DNA of 64,000 nt from Fidelibacterota bacterium (GTDB taxonomy: Bacteria; Fidelibacterota; Marinisomatia; SCGC-AAA003-L08; JACNLC01): contig JABHXA010000001.1 in the NCBI GenBank assembly GCA_018657495.1, forward strand, positions 186,016-250,015. The letters run 5' to 3'. A program made the position numbers and the translations under genes. The notes below the pieces were generated by a model. The model saw only the letters and a program-made list of their open reading frames with translations, had not been told where the DNA came from and searched no databases. Below, in pieces: positions 27,938 to 35,688 of this stretch (position 1 is its first letter; every line of letters begins with the position of its first letter).

Positions 27938-29743
27938 TTGTGGCATTTTATGGCTGGCAATCGATTATTGTATATCGGTGCAATCACGGCTATTGCATTT
28001 GAGACTTTGTTCACATTTGCCTCGCCTCTGGTCATCCGTGAAACCATCGATTCAATCATTGGTGATAAACTCTTTTCAGACTGGTCTATACTTCAATCTT
28101 TATCTCAACTTATTGGTGCACCAACTATAACTCAACAGACAATTTGGGCCTGTGCATTGATCCTGGTAATACTGTCATTATTCCGAGGGATTTTTACTTA
28201 TCTGAATGGTCGATGGTCCGCCAAAGCATCTGAATCTATTGCAAGGAACATGAGGGATGAATTGTATCTGCATCTACAATCCGTACCAGTAAAATTCTAC
28301 TCAGAATGGAAAATTGGTGACCTTATTCAAAGATGCACATCCGATGTTGAAACTGTGAGGAAATTCCTCTCTATCCAGGTTGTACAAGTAGGCAAATCAT
28401 TACTAATGCTGGCAATCATTATTCCCATACTTGTTTCTCTAAATGCAAAGATGGCGCTGGTCTCTATGGTAACGATTCCCTTAATTCTGACATTTGCTGT
28501 TTTATTTTTTCTAAAAATAAAATCCGTTTTTCAAATAGCTGATGAGTCAGAGGGATTTATGTCGGCAGTATTACAGGAAAACCTCACCGGTATTCGAGTT
28601 GTGAGAGCTTTTGCCCGCCAAGATTTTGAAATGGATAAATTCGATGAAAGGAATACTGCTTATCGTGATAATGTCTACCGGCTTATCAAAATACTGGGTA
28701 CTTACTGGGGATTATCTGATCTTCTCATCTACAGTCAAACCGGACTTGTATTGGTGGTGGGGACTTACTGGACGATCGATGGACAATTAACGCTTGGGAC
28801 ATTAGTTGCCTTTGTCAGTTATGTGGAATTTCTTCTTTGGCCGATAAGGCAGACAGGCAGAACATTAACCGACTTAGGGAAAGCATTTGTATCACTTGAC
28901 CGAATCCGGAAAATATTGAATGAATCTCTTGAGGATATGAGTGGCTGGTCAGATGAAACTACAAAAATAAGCGGTAATATCGAGTTTAAAAACACCGGTT
29001 TTCGTTATGACGAAAAAACTCCTGTTTTAGAAGATATTTCTTTTAATATAAATTCTGGGGATACGGTTGTAATCGTTGGACCGACAGGATCGGGGAAATC
29101 CACCCTAGCGAATCTTCTTCCCCGATTGTGGGATTATACTAATGGATCTGTTTTAATTGATGGCCGTGAGCTCAATACAATTGGCCGAAAATATATCCGC
29201 CAGCAAATTGGAATTGTACTTCAGGAACCTTTTCTGTATTCCAAATCCCTGATAGACAATATCCGACTGGGAAAAATCACAAATCCTGGTGAATCTGAAA
29301 TATTTGAAGCTTCGAGAATCGCCGCTATCCACGAGGAAATAGAAACATTCGAGAAAGGATATGAAACACTTGTAGGTGAACGAGGGGTTACCCTTTCAGG
29401 AGGACAAAAGCAACGGATTGCCATCGCCCGGGCGATAATTCAGGATCCGCCAATTTTAATTTTTGATGACTCTCTCAGCGCCCTCGATACCGAAACAGAA
29501 ACTCGCATAAGGGAGGCTTTGATTAGTAGAAAAGGAAAGCGAACCACTATTGTGATTGCCCATAGATTAACCACTGCAGTCAACGCTGATATGGTTATTG
29601 TCCTTGAAAATGGCCAGGTTAGCCAGAGCGGTAAACACGAACAATTAATCCGTATGGATGGACTATACAAACGATTGTGGACCATGCAAACACTTCCTGT
29701 TCAGGTTATTAATGATAATCAGCAGTCAAGAAGCCAGAATTGA
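27938..29743 (+). CDS. ABC exporter half-transporter, degenerate-site subunit
   Basis: This 601-residue protein has six membrane segments followed by an ATPase domain. Walker A is GPTGSGKST, the signature is canonical (LSGGQKQR), and Walker B reads ILIFDDSLSALD, with aspartate where the catalytic glutamate is expected. Together with the next gene this is the pattern of heterodimeric exporters with one inactive ATP site (TM287/288, LmrCD type). Start choice is uncertain: TTG at 27938 is far (24 bases) from the AGAGGA site, while an ATT at 27920 in the same frame is seven bases from it, and coding-like sequence continues upstream to there. Confidence 0.9.
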   Translation: MWHFMAGNRLLYIGAITAIAFETLFTFASPLVIRETIDSIIGDKLFSDWSILQSLSQLIGAPTITQQTIWACALILVILSLFRGIFTYLNGRWSAKASESIARNMRDELYLHLQSVPVKFYSEWKIGDLIQRCTSDVETVRKFLSIQVVQVGKSLLMLAIIIPILVSLNAKMALVSMVTIPLILTFAVLFFLKIKSVFQIADESEGFMSAVLQENLTGIRVVRAFARQDFEMDKFDERNTAYRDNVYRLIKILGTYWGLSDLLIYSQTGLVLVVGTYWTIDGQLTLGTLVAFVSYVEFLLWPIRQTGRTLTDLGKAFVSLDRIRKILNESLEDMSGWSDETTKISGNIEFKNTGFRYDEKTPVLEDISFNINSGDTVVIVGPTGSGKSTLANLLPRLWDYTNGSVLIDGRELNTIGRKYIRQQIGIVLQEPFLYSKSLIDNIRLGKITNPGESEIFEASRIAAIHEEIETFEKGYETLVGERGVTLSGGQKQRIAIARAIIQDPPILIFDDSLSALDTETETRIREALISRKGKRTTIVIAHRLTTAVNADMVIVLENGQVSQSGKHEQLIRMDGLYKRLWTMQTLPVQVINDNQQSRSQN

Positions 29744-29745
29744 AC

Positions 29746-31557
29746 ATGAATACAAAACAAAATTTTCAGGAAATAGATTTTAATAAACAGTTGGATAGCA
29801 GAACCTGGTCAAAGGTCTTGTCTTTTGCCAAAATTTATAAAAAGACAATGATTTTATTGGGCCTGTTCATGATGTTTGTAGCAGCTGTTGATATCGTCAT
29901 GCCATTGATGACCAGGCATGCTATAGATCACTTCATTACACCACAGAATTATGACGGATTAATGGGATTTGGATTATTATATCTGGCCATCGGAATGTTT
30001 CAAGCCTTGAATGTGGCCGTATTTATTATGCTTGCCGGCAAAGTTGAAACGGGCGTGAGTTATAATATTCGTAAAGCGGGATTTAGTAAACTGCAAGAAC
30101 TCTCATACTCATACTATGATCATACTCCAGTGGGTTGGCTTATGGCAAGAATGACCAGCGATACTGCAAAATTATCTGAGATAATAGCCTGGGGACTTGT
30201 AGATCTGGTTTGGGGTTTTACGCTCATGACCGGGATTGCCATCGTCATGCTAATCATGAATCTCAAACTTGCACTCATCGTTTTGTCAGTAGTGCCCCTT
30301 TTGGCATGGATCAGTAAAAAATTCCAGGTTCTCATATTAAAAAGCTACCGGGAAGTAAGAAAAACCAATTCAAAAATAACAGCCTCTTTTAACGAGGGAA
30401 TCATGGGTGCAGTGACATCCAAAACTCTCGTTCGGGAAGATGCTAATCTATTTGAATTTGAAAAGTTGACCGGCAAAATGTTTGCATCTTCATTTAGGGC
30501 TGCTGTTCAATCAGCCATATTTTTGCCCCTCGTTCAAATATTTTCAATGATTGGAACCGCATTGGCAATCTGGTTTGGGGGAAGTGGTGTGATCGCTGGC
30601 GATATTTCATATGGAATGCTGGTTATGTTTTTATCTTATGCCGCATTTTTCTTTATTCCCATTCAGGAATTGGCGCGTGTTTTTGCCGAATTACAAAATG
30701 CCCAAGCCGCAGCCGAAAGAATTATCACGCTTATTGAAACAAAACCTGAAATAGTTGATGCTGAAGGAATAGGATCGCCGCCATTGCAAGAACTAAAGGG
30801 TAAAATCTGTTTTGAGAATGTGAATTTTGAATACAAAAAGGGACAATCAATACTAAAAGATTTCAATCTGGATGTAGAACCAGGTTCATCAATTGCCCTC
30901 GTGGGAGAAACCGGTGGTGGGAAAACATCAATAATCAGTTTGATTTGCCGGTTTTATGAACCAACTTCCGGATCAATTTTGATTGATGACTTAGATTACC
31001 GTAATTATCCTTTGCAATGGTTACAGTCAAATTTTGGAGTTGTACTGCAAACGCCTCATTTATTTAGTGGTACGATAATTGAAAATATTCGTTATGGAAA
31101 GTTGGATGCAACTGATGATGAAATTATCTCAGCTGCTCAGGCGGTAAAAGCCGATGCCTTTATTCAATCCCTGCCCGACAAGTATGATACGGAAGTATCC
31201 GAGGGTGGGACTAATCTAAGTACCGGTCAAAAACAGCTCATCAGCCTGGCCAGGGCAATTATTGCCAATCCATCTATCCTAATAATGGATGAGGCTACAT
31301 CATCTGTAGATACTGAAACTGAGCGATCTATCCAAAATGCTATCGAAGTTTTGGTAAAAGGAAGGACCAGTTTTATCATTGCTCACCGATTATCGACTAT
31401 CAGAAATGCTGACCGTATTCTGGTGATTGAAAGTGGCAAGATTATCGAAAGCGGTGATCATGATGAGTTAATTTTTAAAAATGGCAAGTATTTTGATCTC
31501 TATAATCATCAATATCGCAATGAAAAAGTTGGAAGCCTTCTGTCTGCAAAAGAGTGA
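29746..31557 (+). CDS. ABC exporter half-transporter, catalytic-site subunit
   Basis: This protein of about 603 residues has six membrane segments and an ATPase domain with Walker A GETGGGKTS, an altered signature LSTGQKQL and an intact Walker B glutamate (ILIMDEATSSVDTETE). It complements the partner gene, whose signature is canonical but whose catalytic glutamate is missing, so the two should form one heterodimer. The genes abut: the first stop is at 29741-29743 and the ATG at 29746; a TTG at 29740 is an alternative. Likely substrates are lipids, peptides or drugs; none can be inferred from context. Confidence 0.92.
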   Translation: MNTKQNFQEIDFNKQLDSRTWSKVLSFAKIYKKTMILLGLFMMFVAAVDIVMPLMTRHAIDHFITPQNYDGLMGFGLLYLAIGMFQALNVAVFIMLAGKVETGVSYNIRKAGFSKLQELSYSYYDHTPVGWLMARMTSDTAKLSEIIAWGLVDLVWGFTLMTGIAIVMLIMNLKLALIVLSVVPLLAWISKKFQVLILKSYREVRKTNSKITASFNEGIMGAVTSKTLVREDANLFEFEKLTGKMFASSFRAAVQSAIFLPLVQIFSMIGTALAIWFGGSGVIAGDISYGMLVMFLSYAAFFFIPIQELARVFAELQNAQAAAERIITLIETKPEIVDAEGIGSPPLQELKGKICFENVNFEYKKGQSILKDFNLDVEPGSSIALVGETGGGKTSIISLICRFYEPTSGSILIDDLDYRNYPLQWLQSNFGVVLQTPHLFSGTIIENIRYGKLDATDDEIISAAQAVKADAFIQSLPDKYDTEVSEGGTNLSTGQKQLISLARAIIANPSILIMDEATSSVDTETERSIQNAIEVLVKGRTSFIIAHRLSTIRNADRILVIESGKIIESGDHDELIFKNGKYFDLYNHQYRNEKVGSLLSAKE

Positions 31558-31746
31558 AAGTGTTTTTAGATAAGAGCTAGCTATCAACTGAATTACCTTT
31601 TTGCAAAATGAGATAGAATGTATTTATTCTCACAATTGTAACATCAATGGGTACAATGAAATAAATACATCGAAATTCCACTAGTAGAATGCTATTCTCG
31701 TCAATCATGCCTTACACATAAACATCGAAAGTTGTAAATTCCAATT

Positions 31747-33111
31747 ATGAAAAACATAAAATTAGTAATCACAGGGATTATTTTATCCATTTTCACCCTA
31801 TTATCCTCACAGGAATACGGTGATATTATTGAGGTTGAATTGTTGTCCAACATGACCCAACAGCAAGCTCAATTTCAACTTAATGCTATTTTTGGATCTC
31901 TTGCCCCTACAGCTGAATATGATATATCTGTCTATCGTGTTGAATATCACACTGTCGATCCGCAAGGAGAACCAACTATTGCATCAGGATCAATTGCATT
32001 TCCACAAGATTCACAAACCGCATTTCCATTACTTTCCTATCAACATGGTACTGAAGTTCTAAGAGATGAGGTCTCTTCAGTTTATGGCTTTGACGCCATG
32101 AATTTGTGGTTAAGTTCGGCAGGTTATATCACCGTATCAGCGGATTATCTTGGGATGGGCATTTCTGAAATGCTTCATCCATATATCATAAATATTCCTA
32201 CCGCTGCTGCTGTTGCCCATTTGCTTGTTGCCAGCAAATCCTTTTGTGATGAAATGGATGATTTACAATATAATGATCAGTTGTTCTTAATGGGATATTC
32301 TGAAGGCGGATATGCAACAATGTCTGCACATAAATATTTAGAAGAAAATTATGCCGAGGAATTGCCTGTTACATTATCAACTCCAATGGCAGGACCATAC
32401 GATTTATCCGGGATCACCCTGGAGACCATTTTATCTGGCATTGAATATGGTCAGCCCTATTATGTCGCTTACATTTTACTGGCTTATATTGAGCATTATC
32501 AAATGGGTGAATGGAATGAGTTTTTTACCGATTATTATGCATCATTGTTACCAGGTCTTTTTGATGGGTCGCATCCTTCTTGGCAAATCAATTCCTATCT
32601 TCCATCCACCCCATTGGATATCCTTCGTCCGGAGGTTCTGGATGAATTAATCAACGATGATAATCATATTTTCAGGACACTCATGGAACAAAATGATATT
32701 TATGATTGGTATCCTGAATCCCCTATTTATCTATTTCATGGTCTTGGCGATGAACTGGTTCCACCTGAAAACTCGCAAACCGCCTATGATGTCCTTCTTG
32801 CCAACGGTGCCGAGATTTATCTTCAGTTTTTCCCCTCGTCTCTTGGCGGGCACGGAGAGGTTGCTTTATTCTGTATTATGGCAGCATCTGGAGCAATATA
32901 TGACAATATGCATTTCAATTATCATGGTGACATAAACAGCGATCTTGTTGTTGATGTTTTGGATATTGTCCTTATGGTTCAATACATATTGGGTTCAGAT
33001 GGATTCGAATCCTATGAACTTTGGGCCTCTGATATTAACTCTGATGGGATAATCGACGTTTTAGATATTGTACAAATAATTAATGTCATTCTCTATGAAG
33101 ATGCAGAATAA
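31747..33111 (+). CDS. Secreted alpha/beta hydrolase with dockerin-like tail
   Basis: This 454-residue protein has a signal peptide, an alpha/beta-hydrolase domain with nucleophile motif GYSEGGY (serine near 185), a likely acid in HGLGDELVPP and a histidine in GGHGEVA, similar to secretory lipase/esterase-type proteins. Residues from about 397 to the end form two dockerin-like calcium-binding repeats (DINSDLVVDVLDIVLMV; DINSDGIIDVLDIVQII). An esterase or lipase acting on extracellular material is the most likely role. The dockerin tail has no additional C-terminal sorting domain. Confidence 0.85.
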   Translation: MKNIKLVITGIILSIFTLLSSQEYGDIIEVELLSNMTQQQAQFQLNAIFGSLAPTAEYDISVYRVEYHTVDPQGEPTIASGSIAFPQDSQTAFPLLSYQHGTEVLRDEVSSVYGFDAMNLWLSSAGYITVSADYLGMGISEMLHPYIINIPTAAAVAHLLVASKSFCDEMDDLQYNDQLFLMGYSEGGYATMSAHKYLEENYAEELPVTLSTPMAGPYDLSGITLETILSGIEYGQPYYVAYILLAYIEHYQMGEWNEFFTDYYASLLPGLFDGSHPSWQINSYLPSTPLDILRPEVLDELINDDNHIFRTLMEQNDIYDWYPESPIYLFHGLGDELVPPENSQTAYDVLLANGAEIYLQFFPSSLGGHGEVALFCIMAASGAIYDNMHFNYHGDINSDLVVDVLDIVLMVQYILGSDGFESYELWASDINSDGIIDVLDIVQIINVILYEDAE

Positions 33112-33127
33112 AGATCGGGTAATTGTA

Positions 33128-33739
33128 ATGAGCATAAAACATATATTATATTCACTTTCATTTCTCATGATTATTTCATGTTCACGGGATAACGGCGAAA
33201 TAACCACCCCCCCTGCTGAGGATGTCATAAATATTATTACTACTGGTGAGCGTGTTTTTAAGGAATTGATTACATCGCTTTCAAGTGAGTTAGGTATGGC
33301 AATAAATAATGGGGGATTTAAAGCAGCCATTAATACCTGTAATATCAGTGCAATTCCCATAACTACCTCCATATATGAAGACAATCATTCCATTCTTAAC
33401 ATTAAAAGGACATCTTTTAAAGTCCGAAATAAAAACAACAAACCTGATGGATACGAGAAAAAGGCTCTCCGATATTTTGAGGAGTTGGAAGAGTTCGGAA
33501 AGAAATTTCCATCATATTACGTTCAAAAAATTCAAGAAAAAGATGATGTATTTTTCCGTTATTACAAACCACTCATGATTAATGAGCTTTGTATGAATTG
33601 TCATGGGGTCACCGATAGAATGTCTGCTGATATCCTTCAAGAACTGGGTGAGTTATACCCAGATGATCATGCAAACGGCTATGAGCTGAATAATTTTCGT
33701 GGTGTGGTAAGCATAACTATATCTGATGAGGTTCAATAG
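33128..33739 (+). CDS. Tll0287-like (DUF3365) c-type haem lipoprotein
   Basis: About 203 residues from the ATG at 33128. A lipoprotein signal ends in FLMIISC. The body matches the DUF3365/Tll0287-like sensor domain: INTCNISAIPI, then SFKVRNKNNKPDGYEKKAL and the single haem-binding CMNCH motif in NELCMNCHG. Such domains bind one c-type haem and act in redox sensing or electron transfer outside the cytoplasm. The upstream ATG at 33083 is rejected because it overlaps the hydrolase gene and would bury the signal peptide. Confidence 0.82.
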   Translation: MSIKHILYSLSFLMIISCSRDNGEITTPPAEDVINIITTGERVFKELITSLSSELGMAINNGGFKAAINTCNISAIPITTSIYEDNHSILNIKRTSFKVRNKNNKPDGYEKKALRYFEELEEFGKKFPSYYVQKIQEKDDVFFRYYKPLMINELCMNCHGVTDRMSADILQELGELYPDDHANGYELNNFRGVVSITISDEVQ

Positions 33740-33750
33740 AGGGAGTTAAT

Positions 33751-33776
33751 GGACCCCATCCCTGCCTGCGGTAGAC
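33751..33776 (+). repeat. Decayed copy of the GGACCYCATCCC element
   Basis: GGACCCCATCCCTGCCTGCG followed by GTAGAC matches the start of the element at 34403-34428 with four differences over 26 bases. No matching right arm is obvious, so this looks like a degraded copy. The stretch from here to the next element contains no gene. Confidence 0.55.
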
Positions 33777-33938
33777 ATGCTCGGTCTCTAGGTGAAGTTC
33801 CCCATTTTGAGAGAGTGACAAGAGGCTCCCAAACAGACTAATAGCCATTTAAGCTCAGCAGCAGTTTTCCATTTGACTAATTTGGCATTTTAGAATTCGA
33901 TTTCGAAAAGCAATACTCAATCCACAGCTTTATATTAA

Positions 33939-34033
33939 ATTTGGACCTCATCCCCGACCCTTCTCCTCATAAGGAGAAGGGAGCATGAATGAAGTTCTCC
34001 CCCTTATCAGGGGGAGTCAGAGGGGGTCCAAAT
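33939..34033. repeat. 95-bp multi-hairpin palindromic element
   Basis: Terminal arms ATTTGGACC (33939-33947) and GGTCCAAAT (34025-34033) are perfect inverted repeats. Between them lie two perfect hairpins: CCCTTCTCC/GGAGAAGGG (33958-33966 with 33973-33981, loop TCATAA) and CTCCCCC/GGGGGAG (33997-34003 with 34010-34016, loop TTATCA). The result is a three-armed cloverleaf. It ends about 50 bases before the DUF559 gene remnant. Confidence 0.85.
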
Positions 34034-34084
34034 AGCTTGCATTTAATTGACCATTAATTGCCGTACGAATCATCATCTGTAGAT

Positions 34085-34366
34085 ATGGTCGAATCCAAAG
34101 AGCTAATAGAATTAGCTCGAGAATTTAGAAAAAACCCAACTCCTGCCGAAAATAAGCTATGGGGATATCTTAAAAACAAACAATTAGATGGACCAATCCA
34201 TAATAATCCTGACGTAATTAATAATGATAAAAAACGCGAAGAATATTTGAAAGAAAATGGAATAATCGTTATTCACTTTAAAAATCATAATATTTTTGAT
34301 AATCCAAAGAAGGTGTTGAAGAGTATTTTATACTATATTGAAAAAACTAAGCAAAAAGTTAATTAG
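34085..34366 (+). pseudogene. DUF559 (VSR-like endonuclease) gene with catalytic core deleted
   Basis: The product starts MVESKELIELAREFRKNPTP and AENKLWGYLKNKQL, the classic DUF559 opening, and ends with HNNPDVINNDKKREEYLKEN followed by GIIVIHFKN, the classic DUF559 end. Between KNKQL and DGPIHNN about 35-45 residues are missing. In this family that stretch contains the RRQ...DFYC...LVIEVDG nuclease core. The frame is kept, so a short protein could still be made but should be inactive. A TTG at 34058 is an alternative start. It sits between two palindromic elements at 33939-34033 and 34399-34464. Confidence 0.8.
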
Positions 34367-34398
34367 GATTATCAAGTTTTTATGTAGAATATTTATTG

Positions 34399-34464
34399 TT
34401 TTGGACCTCATCCCTGTCTGCGGCAGACTGGCCTTTTGATGGTGAGCCAGCGGGGATCCTAAAA
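34399..34464. repeat. 66-bp palindromic element downstream of the DUF559 remnant
   Basis: It starts TTTTGGACCTCATCCC (34399) and ends GGGGATCCTAAAA (34452-34464), imperfect inverted arms. Inside are the perfect hairpin GTCTGC/GCAGAC and a CTGGC/GCCAG pair. The left end shares GGACCTCATCCC with the element at 33939 in the same orientation. The remaining 134 bases to the next gene show nothing further. Confidence 0.75.
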
Positions 34465-34598
34465 GATCAGCCTCTAAACGTCCTGCCAATTATTGGTTTA
34501 GATATTTCTGATATTCACAATTCTTATTCATTTTATTTGTCCTAAAAATATGTCCATTTTTGCAGCTGATTTAACATCAATATTTTGTAATTATAGAT

Positions 34599-35531
34599 AT
34601 GGAAAATTTTAAATATACCGGCGAGATATTCTCTCTCCTCAGTGCAGTGTTCTGGGGACTGGCAGTTGTCTTTTTTAAAAAAACAGGTGAAACAATATCC
34701 CCCGTTGCCCTCAATCCTTTTAAAAATGTACTGGCATCAGTATTATTTCTTATTACTATCCTAGTAGTTCAGGAACCATTGCTTCAACCTTTTGATGCCA
34801 CAGGAGTAAATGGATTTTCAGTTGAGGATTATGTCCGCCTCATTCTAAGTGGCATCATCGGTATTGGTATTGCCGATTTAATCTTTTTTAAATCTTTGAA
34901 TATCCTGGGAGCAGGATTTTCAGCCATTATTGATACTCTTTATAGTCCATCAGTAATCTTCTTTGCCTTTATCATGCTGGGGGAAAGATTAAATTTTATC
35001 CAGTTACTCGGTGCAATGTTAGTCGTCTCTGCGGTGTTATTTGCTTCTTTCCGATTAAAAAATATACCATCTGACCCTAAAGAACTTCGATATGGGTTAT
35101 TTCTTGGTATCGCAGCAATATCTATGATGGGTTTTGGTATTGTACTGGTAAAACCGGTTCTGAATAAACTCACCAGCAGTTTCGGACAGCAAATGTGGGT
35201 CGCTGGTTTCAGATTGATATTTGGTAGTATATTTTCAATCATTATTTTTGCAATTGTCCAGCGTAAAAGGGATTTGATAAAACCATTTTATAATAAAAAA
35301 ATCTGGTTCCATTTGATAACCGGATCGGTTCTGGGGACGTATATTGGTCTTGCCTGCTGGTTAATTGGTATGACCCATGCGACGGCTTCAATAGCCAGTA
35401 TACTCAATCAGACTGCGACCATATTTATACTTCTTTTTGCCTGGTTATTCTTAAAAGAACCAATGTCCTGGAGACGGGTATTTTCTGTGGTTCTTGCAAT
35501 GGCTGGTGTTTATTTGGTTATGCTGGGCTAG
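34599..35531 (+). CDS. EamA/DMT family transporter
   Basis: This 310-residue protein has ten hydrophobic segments in two homologous halves, as in the drug/metabolite transporter (EamA) family. Segments such as LLSAVFWGLAVVFFKKTGE at the start and ATASIASILNQTATIFILL in the second half are typical. Family members export metabolites or take up small solutes; the substrate cannot be inferred. No ribosome-binding site is obvious before the ATG. Confidence 0.88.
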   Translation: MENFKYTGEIFSLLSAVFWGLAVVFFKKTGETISPVALNPFKNVLASVLFLITILVVQEPLLQPFDATGVNGFSVEDYVRLILSGIIGIGIADLIFFKSLNILGAGFSAIIDTLYSPSVIFFAFIMLGERLNFIQLLGAMLVVSAVLFASFRLKNIPSDPKELRYGLFLGIAAISMMGFGIVLVKPVLNKLTSSFGQQMWVAGFRLIFGSIFSIIIFAIVQRKRDLIKPFYNKKIWFHLITGSVLGTYIGLACWLIGMTHATASIASILNQTATIFILLFAWLFLKEPMSWRRVFSVVLAMAGVYLVMLG

Positions 35532-35610
35532 ATTTGTATATCTATCAATTATTGATCTGATTCGTCCGTACTTGCAGTGTATTTTATATTTCATTACCTC
35601 ACATTTAAAA

Positions 35611-35653
35611 TCAAATGGTGCAAAAACTAGTATTGAGAATTTGCACCATTTGA
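35611..35653. repeat. Perfect 14-bp inverted repeat
   Basis: TCAAATGGTGCAAA (35611-35624) is repeated inverted at 35640-35653 with a 15-base loop. It lies between the convergent EamA and mosaic-protein genes and has no T tract on either side. It could still act as a bidirectional termination structure. Confidence 0.7.
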
Positions 35654-35688
35654 CTATACCGTCACAAGCTATCGGGTAATAGTTTATC

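Noticed and set aside
33751..34464. CRISPR-like array
   Set aside because: The repeats are few, palindromic, irregularly spaced and share only short ends; no spacers or cas genes.
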